Shown: positions 1-11,475 of the stretch, piece by piece
How the letters are laid out: each line of letters begins with the position of its first letter
How positions within the stretch are numbered: the first letter of the stretch is position 1
Assembly: GCA_029851415.1 (NCBI GenBank)
Contig: CM056742.1
Coordinates: 114,020,246 to 114,084,245 of the forward strand
Direction: 5' to 3'
Length of the DNA: 64,000 bases
Source of the DNA: Eretmocerus hayati
Lineage: Eukaryota; Arthropoda; Insecta; Hymenoptera; Aphelinidae
Program-made: the position numbers and the translations under genes
The notes under the pieces: generated by a model
Seen by the model: only the letters and a program-made list of their open reading frames with translations
Told to the model about the DNA's origin: nothing
Database searches by the model: none

Positions 1-60
1 GCTATCGTCCTAGGATGATAGCTATCGTCCTAAAATCTCCATCGACCTACGACATATATT
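1..60. repeat. short direct and inverted repeat at window edge
   Basis: The 12-mer gctatcgtccta occurs at 1-12 and again at 21-32. The stretch 11-32 is also a near-perfect palindrome with one mismatch. This resembles the end of a transposon cut by the window edge, but one end alone does not identify a family. Confidence 0.35.
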
Positions 61-76
61 CTGTCGGGTATATATA

Positions 77-1088
77 TGTTACAGTAAATGTCCGAAATCA
101 GTCAATGCCGGAGATTTACTAGTAAATCCTAGCATTGACTGGGAGGTCTAGTCAATGTTGCTGAAATGGCAGCATTTCGGACATTCACTAGTCAATCTTA
201 GAATTGACTAACAAATCTCCGTAAATGTCCGAAACGTGATTGCTCACGAAAGATGTAGTTCGCACGTAAACTTGATCTTTTGGAAACTTGGCGCCGAAGA
301 AAAAGCTCCTGGGGTACATCTCTTGAGGAATGATAATCAACATCGTGAATGAGGACTTCTACAGAATTGGAACGAAAGCTGGTTTGACTAAGCAGCTGTT
401 CACGAGGAGCCAGTTTAAGTTTGCAAAGAGAAATTCCTCGATCTCAATGAAATTGACCAGGCGCAAACTGGGTGCTTACAAGCAGCAGCTTCAAAAATTT
501 CGATTACAGGTGACCAGGAGATGACAAAATGAGATTGTAAAGCTAAATGTTCTTCAAATAGATGTTCGTGTAAAGTGAAAAATATACTGTGTAATTCAAG
601 ATGCCATGATATCCAGAGCTGTTGTAACAAGTAGCTTTTATATTGTTAAATTTTTGGAAAAATTCAACTTCACTTCGATCATGCAACATGCTATAATATT
701 TGTCGGTAAAAAATTCGTAAGACTAGAGAATCACATTATCAATGTGATGAAGATGTGACCTCCGTCTGGTATGAACGTAAGATCTAAGACTATGTGTAGC
801 TGTGATACATTCACGCTAAATATCATTTTGCATGAATGAATTTTGCTTATCATATGTTTTTATCTCTCTGCTCATTTTATGTTTCGGACATTCACGGGGG
901 TCAGTCAGTTAATCCTAAGATTGACTAGTAAATGTCCGAAATTCGTCTTTACGAATCAACATTGACTGGCTGTTTCAGTCAATTCTAAGATTTACTAGTA
1001 AATCTTAGGATTGACTGGCCCCACTAGTCAATGTCAGCAATAACTAGTCAATCCTAGGATTGGCGGATTTCGGACATTTACTGTAACA
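77..1088. mobile_element. Ginger-like DNA transposon relic with TGTTACAG...CTGTAACA ends
   Basis: The two ends are inverted copies: TGTTACAGTAAATGTCCGAA at 77 and its reverse complement ending at 1088. Inside both ends the short motifs agtcaatcctaagattgact and taaatgtccgaaa recur many times in both orientations, as subterminal repeats do. The flanks are tata on the left and tatg on the right, so a 4-bp target duplication is possible but not clean. TGT...ACA ends fit Ginger-type elements, whose transposase is related to retroviral-type integrases, and so does the Cys-rich tail encoded at 330-634. The element is about 1 kb, far below autonomous length, so it is an internally deleted copy. Confidence 0.6.
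330..634 (+). pseudogene. C-terminal fragment of a Ginger/KRBA2-like integrase-type transposase
   Basis: An open stretch from 330 to 524 encodes a segment containing YRIGTKAGLTKQLFTRSQF, which resembles the region just before the zinc-binding tail of KRBA2/Ginger-type transposases. After a frameshift, a Cys-rich stretch at about 536-634 has the spacing C-x3-C-x4-C-x-C-x6-C-x3-C-H and ends SCCNK followed by a stop. This compact Cys/His tail is typical of those proteins. The frameshift and the missing integrase core make it non-functional. Family assignment rests on motif memory and has not been checked by a search. Confidence 0.5.
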
Positions 1089-2198
1089 TATGTATATTAT
1101 ACATTGGTGTCAATTTTTGGTACGGATAATTCAGAGCATTGTGCATTACTATTTTGCTCACAGAATACGTATCGATAGTGATCGTCACGAAGTTTGCAAG
1201 CAAGGAGGTGTAGAGAGTAATTTGAAGCTGTTGCTCTCCAAGACACGCGTGTCGGCAGCGTCGGCCATGACGGGGCATCTCCGGCCACTTCGACGCGGCC
1301 AGTTTTCTGCCGTGGATACTTGCTACAATACTGTTTACAGCTCGGGGTATTCATAATATCGTCGATGGATCATCCGAGTTTACGATCATTCATGATCCAG
1401 AGTCGAGTACACATTTTCAGTATTACCTATATCACGTAATATTATCACGTGATGGGTCGATTGCACACATGATAATATCCGTATGTGATATTGGCACGTT
1501 AGCATTCTTTACCGGGAAGATCGATAGAGCAATGCTCATCCTTTCAGCTGAAATTCGTATACGAAATACGACATCCATTGATCATTCTCCTCCAAACGCC
1601 ACGCCGCGTCCTAGCAAATGATGCATTCTTGTAATGATGCTTTCTCAAAAGAGAAAACTTCATTGCCAATAGATTATTCGACGAATTTTTCTCATAAAAA
1701 GTTCTCTCTCCTCCAATAAAGCTTTTAGATAAATGGAATTTGTAGAGTATTCTTCGTTTCCCCGATATCTATCGATTGTGGGCCACCATTTTTATTGATA
1801 CCCCTGACAAAATTATGACAACCCCATCTTTCGATTCCTCTCGCCGTGTCTGTTCATGTGCGTGTTGTTTTCTATGGCTCAGCAAAACTCCTCTCTGGTT
1901 CCATCGATCTCCCTGGAATCTTGAGGACATATTTAGTGGTGTCTGTAGATGAGAACGCTACATTGTGAGCATCCCTGGATGAGTAATTTCTGATTTGAGA
2001 ATTTTTCTTCGACAATTTGTCATTTTTTCATCTCTTCAAAGCTATTTATATTTTTTCCTCCTGCCTTTAAAAGAATTGCTATTCAACGGAATTTTTTTTC
2101 GGCTAAAAAAATGTATCCTTTTGTTGATTTTGGAGTTGGGTGCATGATCGAATCGTTAAAAAACGAGACGAAATGGAGGAAAGATAATTGTATCGATA
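1089..2198. other. unrecognised AT-rich DNA
   Basis: I see no convincing coding exon. A cluster of short imperfect dyads built on tatcacgt and gataatat lies at about 1425-1500. Short open frames at 1090-1356 overlap on both strands and show no recognisable motif. Confidence 0.4.
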
Positions 2199-2428
2199 TT
2201 AACCCGTTCACCGCAATTGTACTGAGGATTAGTCCCATTATTGAGGTCCCAACTCATCTGTGCTCGAAGAGTATCTCCAGTGATCATCTTTCATGCCCAT
2301 TTACTTTGCCAAGAAAATGAATGGTGTGTGAAAGGATAATTCATCCCTGTATAGACATATTATTTCCCAAAATACGGTAGCCCGGTTCATGAAATAGAAT
2401 TACGAAAGGTCATTCGCAGTGAACGGGT
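2199..2428. mobile_element. short TIR element (MITE), TTAACCCGTTCAC end
   Basis: aacccgttcaccgcaattg at 2201 is inverted in cattcgcagtgaacgggt ending near 2428, giving imperfect terminal inverted repeats about 230 bp apart. The left end begins with TTAA, as in piggyBac-type elements, but the right end lacks a matching TTAA. The family is therefore uncertain. Confidence 0.4.
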
Positions 2429-2742
2429 CAGTTTTCGATTATAAAACCACCACTACAACCATGAATTTCCTAACAAATTGCACTCAAACTCCGGTATTTT
2501 GATGAATAGATGAATACTGATGGCTCAATCATACCGCACAAAAGAACATGATATGCTCACACCTGTAGCATTTAAAATTAGAACTGGTTGAGAATTTCTC
2601 GTGATCCGCATATGGCACCTGTGATAGAGTTACTGCAAGTACCAGGGAATCGCAATCCGCGAAGTCTGCTCTACTTCGTTGGTCACTGGAGAAGTACTGT
2701 TCCAGGAATACTCAGAACTCACTCACATCATCATCAGACTTC

Positions 2743-3570
2743 TCAAAATACATGCTTGAAGTTTCAAATGGATCGGTTGGAACGTTCAAGAGATTTCGTG
2801 TTTAGTAGGAAGCAATGTTATAGCAGCTTTTTCATGTTTCCCAATATACTAGCTTTTTCCGCAATCGGAAAAACGTTCTATCAGAATTCCGTATCAACCA
2901 TTTGCTTCAGCATCTTGAAAAACATCAGAAATAATTCTGTCACTTATTTTTGAGGCCACTGAAAGAATCACAAATCACTTCAGGACATGCTTTTTTCGTA
3001 AAACGTGAACAGAAGATGAATCACTATTCGAAAAGTACTCATCCACAGATTCTCAAAATCCACTAGCATAAGCGTTTCACCTTTCAAAATACATGCTCGA
3101 AATTTTGAAAGGATTGGTTGAAACGTTTCAGAGATTCCTTGTTCCGTAGGAAGCAATGTTATAGCAATTTTTCTATGTCACTCAACATTCTAGCTTCTCT
3201 CGCCATCGAAATAACATTCTATCAAGATTCCTTATCAACCATTCGATTCAGCAATTCAATGAATATGTAAAACGATTCTCTTAATTATTTTTGAGGCCAC
3301 TGGAAGAATTACGGGTCCTTTTTGAGGTAATACTTTTTTTTCCTAATGGTTGGGAATTCAGCATTTGAAAAGGTATGAATAGAAGAATACTGGTGTCTGG
3401 TTATTGGTGATCGACGTTTCAAAAGAATCGGTCAAAACGATCTGGAGTGCTCCGTTTCATTACAGGCCATGTTATTCCATGTTTTTGTTCACGATAAAAT
3501 GGTTCTCTCCATCATCTAATCGAATCTTCATCAAAACTCTGTATCGACCAATTGATCAATCAATCAACTC
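2743..3570. repeat. tandem duplication, about 341-bp spacing, with a third diverged unit
   Basis: Unit 1 (2743-2971) and unit 2 (3084-3312) align along their length. Both run from tcaaaatacatgc through gtaggaagcaatgttatagc to ttatttttgaggccactg. Unit 3 (about 3408-3570) keeps only scattered matches such as aatcggt, gttat and ttctatc. No gene is visible. The divergence between units shows that the duplications are old. Confidence 0.6.
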
Positions 3571-4297
3571 ATCACGTCAAGACTAACATATGAGGATGGA
3601 TTTTGTAATAAGATTGAACTTAGAATATCCCTGGTGGAAAAAAACAGCGTAGTACTGCAGTAGTACTACAGTAGTCTACTGTCTGGCTGATCGTACTACT
3701 GTAGTAGCTTACTGTCGTACTACTGCAGTAGCCTACTGCAGTAGTACGACCGTAGTCTACTACAGTACTACTAAGCGTACTACTGTCGTACTACTGAGCG
3801 TACTACTGCCGTACTACTGGATAATAGTACTGAGCTGGTTTTCGCTGCTGTGTTTACTTTCTACCCTTGAGATGATAGAGGCAAGGAGAAAAAATTATAA
3901 AAGGGTGAGATCTCTAGATGAGTTGAGGCTCACTCATGAGGAGCACCTTCGTAAGACTTGTGCGCTACTTTTTCAGAATGCTTCAAACCCATAACATAAC
4001 CTACACACGCCACGCGCGCGCCCGCTCTCCCCGCAAACTCACACAGCAGAAGACAAGAGTCGAACTGTCGCGGCCGTACTCATCGTTTTGTTTTGATGAG
4101 TCGAAGCAACAATTTAACCGTCTCATGTTGATACATTCTGTCGGATTCTGCCATTTGAGTATCAACGATAGGCCATGGATAACAAAGCCTGTTGTTATTC
4201 ATGCCGAAGCCGATAAACAACAAAAATGAGGCCCAAATCACGAGCCCCTCATGGGGGCTTGACGCTTATAAGTAACATTTGAGCATAAATTGTGATA

Positions 4298-4367
4298 GTG
4301 AGAATTAGCGCAGGTGGCAGCGGGCTCGCCTCGCACGCGAGAGGCTCGGGATCGCTTCCCGGAAACG
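4298..4367 (+). ncRNA. tRNA-Ala(CGC)-like Pol III module, left arm
   Basis: An A-box-like stretch TAGCGCAGGTGG lies at 4306-4317 and a B-box-like stretch gggatcgcttccc at 4348-4360. Between them is a perfect 5-bp anticodon stem, CTCGC/GCGAG at 4325-4329 and 4337-4341. Its 7-nt loop ctcgcac puts CGC in the anticodon position, which would decode alanine. The T stem also pairs. The acceptor stem does not pair, so this is a tRNA-derived, SINE-head-like sequence and not a working tRNA. It may still recruit Pol III. Confidence 0.5.
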
Positions 4368-4620
4368 AATATTTTTTTCTTTTTTTTCCGAGTCTGTTTT
4401 CGTGTTTTGCTTTACGCAGACTTGCACTTTTTTCCTCGGTATCGAATATGTATTCAAGCCTAATTTTATTCATTTATATATGTAATTCAAATTTAATATA
4501 TGTAATTCAAATAAATGAATAAAATTAGGATTGAATACATATTTGATACCGAGGAAAAAGTGCAAGCCTGCGTAAAGCAAAACAAAAACAGAATTGGGGA
4601 AAAAAAGAAAAAAATATTCG

Positions 4621-4690
4621 TTTCCGGGAAGGGATCCCGAGCCTCTCGCGTGCGAGGCGGACCCGCTGCCACCTGCGCTAATTCTCGCTA
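4621..4690 (-). ncRNA. tRNA-Ala-like Pol III module, right arm
   Basis: This is the inverted partner of the module at 4298-4367. The A-box region and anticodon hairpin are kept. The B-box has changed (gggatcccttccc instead of gggatcgcttccc), and the D-arm side carries gggtccg in place of gggctcg. The two modules point toward each other across the centre of the foldback. Confidence 0.45.
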
Positions 4691-5314
4691 TCACAATTTA
4701 TGCTCAAATGTTACTTATAAGCGTCAAGCCCCCATGAGGGGCTCGTGATTTGGGCCTCATTTTTGTTGTTTATCGGCTTCGGCATGAATAACAACCGGCT
4801 TTGTTATCCATGGCCTATCGTTGATACTCAAATGGCAGAATCCGACAGAATGTACCAACATAAGACGGTTAAATTGTTGCTTCGACTCATCAAAACAAAA
4901 CGATGAGTACGGCCGCGACAGTTCGACTCTTGTCTTCTGCTGTGTGAGTTTGCGGGGAGAGCGGGCGCGCGCGTGGCGTGTGTAGGTTATGTTATGGGTT
5001 TGAAGCATTTTGAAAAAGTAGCGCACAAGTTTTTTACGAAGGTGCTCCTCATGAGTGAGCCTAAGCTCATATAGAGATCTCACCCCTTTATAATTTTTTC
5101 TCCTTGCCTCTATCATCTCAAGGGTAGAAAGTAAACACAGCAGCGAAATCCAGCTCAGTACTATTATCCAGTAGTACGACAGTAGTACGCTCAGTAGTAC
5201 TGTAGTAGACTACGGTCGTACTACTGCAGTAGGCTACTGCAGTAGTAAGACAGTAGAGTACGTCCAGTAGTTTGACTATCCAGTACTGCTACGCTGTTTT
5301 TTCCACCGGGGATA

Positions 5315-5700
5315 AGAATGTTCGAATTATAACAAAAATAGTATATTGAGTCCTGCTCTCGCGAGGGACCGAAAGTGTCACATTGCGCCGGGTAAGTTGC
5401 CGCACGAGCCAACAGGCGAGGACGGCATATCCGTGGCGGCAATGAGTTACTTTCGACCCGGGGTGCGTGTAATCCTTTTCAGTACACTTTTACCGAAATT
5501 CTATTGTTTCCGACACGATTTCGGGGCAAAATGTCGCACCACCTTACAGGTGAGGAAACGTCGGAGCATGCATGAGGTCTGATGTGGCTGCTAAGTGGTT
5601 TTCTGCCCCGACATCGGGGCGAAAACCACAGGCTTTTGGTGCACTCGACTTCCTTTACTCGCCGATGGCCTCAGACATTGGTCATTTTAAAAACTTCTGA
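5315..5700. other. unrecognised spacer
   Basis: GC is locally higher than in the neighbours. A short dyad, ttttcgccccgatgtcggggc-like, lies near 5600-5630. Open frames on both strands overlap and show no known motif. Confidence 0.35.
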
Positions 5701-5701
5701 A

Positions 5702-5934
5702 ATGAGGCAATAGCGAAAAATTCGTCACTAGGGCGGCGTTGATGCGAATAAGCTCCCACAGTTGAGCAAATTTACATGTGTAGCAGTGTGTAGTGACCCC
5801 GTGGGAGCTCCGCGCGCACTTTTATCAATACGCACACTAGTTCATACGGGCACACCACATTTTTAGATTTGCTTGTCTATGGGAGCTTATTCGCATCAGC
5901 CCCGCCCTGTGGCGATTTTTTGCCACAGCCTCAT
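5702..5934. mobile_element. 233-bp MITE with TIRs of about 56 bp
   Basis: The first 56 bp (atgaggcaatagcgaaaaat... to gaataagctccca) are repeated inverted at 5879-5934. The shared core includes tgatgcgaataagctccca and gggcgg. The flanks cttctgaa and ttgctgaa are similar, which would fit a degraded 8-bp hAT-type duplication. That reading is tentative. No coding capacity. Confidence 0.65.
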
Positions 5935-6725
5935 TGCTGAATGCCAATGAGGATATATAATACTCACAATCAGTTAGTTAAACGAACCATTCTTGCATAG
6001 GCATCGGCAAACCGCTGAGCAATCGCTTGTTAAGCCAATCGTCCATAGTAATACACACCATTCACGGAGGATATCACGGTAAAATACTGAATTCTTGTAA
6101 AAAAGATCAGAGACGTGAATTAATCTTGCCCACCTCACATCTTTCTCTCAAAAAATGCTCTGACAAGAGGCGTAAATTGTATGAAACGTCACTTAAGGGG
6201 ATTCGATGGTGTAATGATGAGGGATCGGTGACATGGAAGGCAAAAACTAACTCAACCTGCCACTCGGCTACACGAAAATACACGGCGGGTATATCTATAT
6301 GTTGACGATTTTCATCAAGAATTCGATCATATTTTTGCAAAATGCACGGTGAGCTTAGATTGCCGAAAGGTATCATTGTTCAGCAGGAAATTCTCCATCC
6401 TCTACATATTTTTTGAGAATCTCCTCTACATCTGAAGAGCTGTTAAACTTGTTTTGGTGGTGCTGCCCAGAAGGGCCCATGTTTGGAGAAACATACTGAA
6501 AAAATTCTTAAAGTAGTTTTTTGTCCCAAAAGTTATTCGTGTGGAATGTCTCTTCATGATCTCTACATCTTTGCCAAGACCATCGAACCTCCTAGAAGCG
6601 ACAACAGATCGATGTCTTTGATCTAATTTTTGGAAGGGCAGTCTGAAGCCATTGGCAGTTTCATCCATTGGCAATGAAATATATCTGACTATATTTCAAT
6701 AATGTGATATCTGCAAGAGCAATCA
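5935..6725. other. unrecognised region before an exon-like stretch
   Basis: Open frames of 80-90 codons occur on both strands (6027-6305 on plus, 6426-6674 on minus). None shows a recognisable motif and they are mutually exclusive, so I do not call a gene. Confidence 0.3.
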
Positions 6726-7139
6726 ATGCTTGTGATTGATATCTACAACTTCGATCAAAGCATTCCTAAAATGAATAGTGAGACTTTGATGGTTCATCTC
6801 GAAGCGACAAAAGCCAAACGTTTGCAAAAGATGAAGAACTGTAAGCAATATATTAGTAAAACTTGTGAAGTAGTGGCAGACTCATCCTTCATCTTCTTTT
6901 TGTCACAATTCAACCACCTCCTTGATGTTAAATATATTGATAATAAAAGAAGCAATTCTCTGTCTGATTAGGAGCGGAGAGCGCGCGAAGCTGAGGTGAA
7001 AGCAAAGGAAGCCGAAAGGGAGGCTCTATGGCAGCAACAAGACGCCTGTGTTGGTGGCGAACTTTCATGCATACCCATAGAAAAGCTGATATCGGTGGAT
7101 GATATAGCTGCTATGGAATTGCGTAGAATGAATCACTAA
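6726..7139 (+). pseudogene. 3' end of an unknown gene: terminal exon and possible upstream exon
   Basis: The stretch 6972-7139 reads as a clean 55-codon terminal exon. It has a charged helix (ERRAREAEVKAKEAERE), then QQQDACVGGE, ISVDDIAAMELRRMNH and a stop. A splice acceptor (ctgattag) directly precedes it. Upstream, 6726-6840 encodes EATKAKRLQKMKN and ends at gtaagc, a good donor, which would leave a 131-bp intron. Joining the two is one base out of phase, so either the upstream exon is decayed or the donor is another. Only the last exon is well supported. I do not recognise the protein. Confidence 0.45.
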
Positions 7140-7185
7140 TGTATAGATGATTATTGGTATTGATATTTTCATAGTTGCGCTATAT

Positions 7186-8150
7186 ATATAAGGTCAGTGT
7201 ACCCAAATTGCCCCCATTAAGCCATTTTCTTAATAACTTTGGCCCATCTCCATATTTTCCAACGTACCTTAGCTCATTTTAAAGCTTGTCTTAAGACCTT
7301 TAAAATAAGTTAAGGTACATTCAATTTGAACCAACTAGAGCCAAACTGTTTGAATTCTCCCAAAAGGTGATTTTTGAGAGTTTATAAAAGTGTGTTCCCA
7401 ACTTGCCCCCATTAAGCCTTTTTCTTAATAACTTTGGTTCACTTCAATGATTCTCAACGTGCTTTAACTCATTTTGAAGCTTGTTCAAAGACCTTCAAAA
7501 TCCACTAAACTACGTTCCATTTGGATTAATTGGAGCCGAACTGTCTCAATTCTTCCGGAATAAATTATGGAAATTGGCGATAAATTGTTTTCATCGCCGT
7601 GCACGCACATTTGGAGCTTTTCGGGGGTTCGAAACACTATTTCTGACCTATTTTGACGTGATAAACACGTTCTGAGTGGTAAAAAAAGTCGTTCTGCACG
7701 CCCTTTCGAGATAAACATATGGGGGTATGTTAGGTACACTCCGATGTTGGCATCCTTGTTTACAAATCGTCTCCGTGTTTTGAGCATAAAATAGCTCCAT
7801 ATTCAAATTTTGCAATTCTGAAGAATGGATTTTGAAGGTCTTGAAATAAGGAATCGAATGCGCTAAGGTACGTTAAGATTGGTTGAAGTCAACGAATTTG
7901 GCATCGATTTTACTGAAGGCGATTCCCTCGGTGCTTTCTTAGCTAAGCAATCACGAAAAATAGAAAAATCACTTTAGATGTTTTGGAGAACGCAGGAATG
8001 ATTCGGGGTCGACGCAAACTACTTACTTTCTCATATTTCAACATAACAAACGTGAAAAACATTGCCGGGGGGCCAAAGAGTGCCCATCCCCGAGATCGGC
8101 ATATGGGGGCAAGTTGGGTACAAAGGCAAGTTGGGTACACTTACCTTATA
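7186..8150. mobile_element. non-autonomous TIR element with ATATAAGGT ends
   Basis: The left end (atataaggtcagtgtaccc from 7186) is inverted at the right end (gggtacacttaccttatat to 8150). The TIR is about 25 bp and continues into ttgcccccat-type sequence. The left half is a tandem duplication of about 195 bp (7195-7390 and 7391-7570), each copy starting ccccattaagcc. Internal dyads built on aacgtaccttagc lie at 7260-7320 and again near 7865. No transposase frame is present. The family is unknown. Confidence 0.6.
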
Positions 8151-8994
8151 TCATGTGGAAATGACCTGACACTTTTTGTCATAACGAGACCTTTCGTGAT
8201 AGGGAAAAGTCTCATAGAACAGAGCGGCTTCGATGTTAACAATAACTTTAGTCTTTCTGAAAAGTTCTTTCTGCTACAACGAGTCCACACTCTATTCATA
8301 TCATTTAACAGAAGTACTGTGGGTTAGGATAGTTCAGAAAAAAGATTGATTCACAGATTTTCCGGCGTGGAAGATTCCGCTATGCTACTTTGTCGACTAA
8401 TGAAATAAGATATATTCCTAAAAATTGTCCTAATGAAAGTCTTTAGGTAGTTTCGTTTCCTCCCGTTAGTATTCATAAATATTCTAATGCATTGGTGATT
8501 CGTGTTTACAACAATGATACATGCCCCATTATGGACAGCTTAAAGTCTGCTTTGAGATTGAGGATTGATAATATCATTGCTAAAATTGATCAAAAGTCGA
8601 ATCCAACTCCCAGAAATACACGAAGTAGCATCCTTGTATTGCCTTTAAGGTGTCTAACTCATCAATGTTTCATGAAATGTTCTGAATAGGTATTGGAGAT
8701 TGTACGTATCGATTCTCTGAAATGAAACGGACAGAAGTAAATATTTCCATCCGAAATCTGAGAGCATTCGTGACTGCCACTACGGCGTGTATCTCGAGCT
8801 AATTGTATTTTCAAGTTCTAAAAGGGTACGAACACTATCATCATATACGGTCATAGAATTATGAAGATCGTGTAGAGGCTTCTCCAGGCTGGCTTAATTT
8901 TTTCACCACCGTCAGAGTATTTTATTCTGCAGTTGGCGTGATTTCCTAAGAAATTACTTGCTGGAGTATATTCACTACACCAGACCGATAGGTA
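8151..8994. other. unrecognised AT-rich DNA
   Basis: Nothing recognisable. A 65-codon frame at 8492-8689 has no motif. Confidence 0.35.
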
Positions 8995-9916
8995 CACTGT
9001 CGGTCAAAAGTTTCAAGACACCCAGACTTTTAAATGTTGTGAATTAGACTTCTAGGCTCTACTTGATTGAGAAGAACTCTATCAGGGCTTATTTTGAAGG
9101 TCTATTCACGTACTTAGAGAAGGCAAATTTCACTTTCTCCTTCACGAATCCGGATCTTTTTAATCCTCGCTTGAAAAATTGTCAATTTCAATGATTTTTC
9201 AGAGAACGTTCTAGCTCCTGATAGTCAAAGATACAGAACTGTTTTGAAATAGAATTTGTGAGTTCTAAAAGAATAAGTCTAGAGTTTTCAAATCCTTTTT
9301 CGAGCGTCCCTCGACGTCACTTCCAGTCCGAGCTGTGACATTTTCTCTAAGGAGAGGTTTTCCGCAAAAAATAGCACCCGCATTGAAAAATGACAAAGGC
9401 ATTCACTTTTTGGGGCATTTTCCACAGGATTTTGGTTTTCTCGACTAACTAATAGGTGACAGGTGCCGGGAAAGAAGACTATATTCGCTGTAAATCGCAT
9501 TTCTCCGTCTTTTCAGAATGAAATGCTATTTTTCGCGGAAGAACTCTGCTCAGAAGAAATGTCATAGCTCGGACTGAGAGTGACGTAGAGAGACGTCCAA
9601 AAACGGATTTTGAAGCTCTAGACTTATACCTACAGCTTCCTATCAAGTTCCATTCCGGAAAAGTTCTGTATCTCTCACTATCAGAAGCCAGAAGATTTTC
9701 TTAAAAATCATCGAAACTGACACTCTTTCAAGCTAAGATTGAAAAGATCTGGATTCTTGCAGTGATAGGGCGAAATTTGCCATCTTTAAGCACGCGAGAA
9801 GACCTCCATATTGACCCTTGCTGGAATTTTTTTTTTTGGTAGATTAGAGCATAGTGGTTCAATTCACAAAGTTAGAGAAAAAATTTTTGGTCTCCTGAAA
9901 CTTTTGCCTGGCAGTG
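8995..9916. mobile_element. foldback element, Tc1/mariner-like ends (CACTGTCGGTCAAAAGTTTC)
   Basis: The left end cactgtcggtcaaaagtttc at 8995 is inverted as gaaacttttgcctggcagtg ending at 9916. The inverted similarity continues inward for most of each half. For example gtccgagctgtgacattt (left) pairs with aaatgtcatagctcggac (right) around a centre near 9450. A TA precedes the left end; TG follows the right end, probably a decayed TA. The ends resemble Tc1/mariner termini. No coding capacity. Confidence 0.65.
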
Positions 9917-11475
9917 TGTGGTTGTTTTAGAATGGGAAAATGTTTGAAATACCGAGAGTATTGAATCAAAGCAAGCTTGCTGAGTTTTTCTACTCGTTAT
10001 AATTATTTTACCGCGTCAAATTGACTTCAACAAGTGTTTTCTGAGGGAATCATGCAGGACTATCGAATGTGAGTGATCTCAGAGGGATCTAAATTAGTGC
10101 AATTCTGAGGACATTCGCTGAACTGATCATATATCTTCCTCATTTTACGTGAAAACTGCTCTAGATTCTTCCCTGGCAAATTAGTGTCCAAATATTAAAC
10201 TTCCCAATGACCCAAGTTTTTGGCGTCAACATTAAAAACACGCACGAACCAGTCATTTCCGTCATGACTCTTCATCATTCTTATCAAACAAGTCACGTTT
10301 ATCGCCCAACTAGAAGAAGACATAGTTCCGGATTATCTTCAAGAGTACAGGCCATTCTACTGCGTGTTCCAACCTAACAAGTAAAGACATCTTATCAAAA
10401 GCCACTACGATTTCGAAGGACAAACAGTTTTGTTAAGGACCGCTCATCTACGAGACTTCTCCAAACGCGACCCACATGATCAGATGTAACTATAGCAAAA
10501 ATTTTGTGGGTACATTTTTATCGAGTGAACAGCTCGAAAAATTCAACGAAGAAGGGAAAAAACGAATGAAACTTTGACATTTCCTTGTATTGTTGAACCG
10601 TGATGCATCGCCAGAGTGATCGATTTTCAAATTTTACTATCGCAGACTCATCTTGACTATCGGTTCGATCGTGAAGATCCAGGAGGTTTTGTTCTTATAA
10701 TCATCCCATATTCAATAATTATCATCGAATCAAGTCAATATGCCATCATTTACAAGCACTTGGACGGACTCGTCTGTATTGAGAGGTCTCACGCTTCTAA
10801 TGAGTACACTGGTAGATATAATTGAAAGTTCACGAGATAAGATTTAATAAATCATTAAGACAGTGTATGAAATGACGTGGCATAACGATGCACTCAACTC
10901 ATCTTGTTAATAGACGTGAGGTGAACCCACTCGTTAAGACTTATTTTATAACGCTTTTTGTCAGTAATATCGAATCTAGTCTCTAAGCGTATTATGGACA
11001 TGGGGATTTGAGCACCCAATTTATTGCAAAAGAGTGGAATTGTTATTGTTGCTGATAAAATATAAGTTGTTGATCATTGTTGTCTAGGCTATTTGCTAAG
11101 GGGTTCCTGTACAAAAGTGTGATCCAGAAATTTTTTAAGAATTGAGAGAAAACCTTGACGACTTCTTGATATTTTTAGTGTTTTTGCAAGACTTAACTAT
11201 TTTAAAAGAATGTAGAAAGCTAACAGTAAGTATGGACACAGGAAAAAAATTTCTCGGCGGATCCCAGTAATTTTTGTATCTGTTTGTGCATACTCCATAA
11301 CTTGATAATAGTGCAATTGCATTGCCTTCAGAAGTGAAGGCTTTTCTGATTGTTTGCAAATGAATGTTTTTTTCTCAATGAGCACGAAGATGTTGCATGC
11401 TGTGAACTGTGACGATGAAAGCTGCGATATTTAGGATCAATAAGACGGTCCTCATCGGATTTTCATGATCGCATA
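9917..11475. other. unrecognised AT-rich DNA
   Basis: About 1.5 kb without a supportable gene. The longest frame (10616-10825) is rich in isoleucine and tyrosine and has no motif. Confidence 0.35.

Larger units (their letters stand above)
3628..5312. mobile_element. foldback element with arms of about 840 bp and TA target site
   Basis: The left arm (3628 to about 4490) and right arm (about 4495-5312) are close inverted copies with almost no spacer. The ends read TCCCTGGTGGAAAAA and its complement. They are flanked by TA at 3626-3627 and 5313-5314, matching the TA target of Tc1/mariner-type transposition. The outer 200 bp of each arm consist of variations on gtagtactactg. The inner part carries a tRNA-like module on each arm. 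No transposase is encoded, so movement would need an enzyme in trans. The transcript of either strand could fold into a very long hairpin. Confidence 0.8.

Noticed and set aside
1090..1356. Overlapping 85-88 codon frames near 1.1-1.35 kb
   Set aside because: Open on both strands, no motif, and next to a transposon end; likely chance.
4298..4367. Functional tRNA-Ala gene
   Set aside because: The anticodon and T arms pair, but the acceptor stem does not and no CCA-compatible 3' end follows, so only a tRNA-like module is claimed.
3936..5116. 97-119 codon frames with matching protein text on opposite strands
   Set aside because: They are the two arms of the foldback read in opposite directions; no known motif and no start context.
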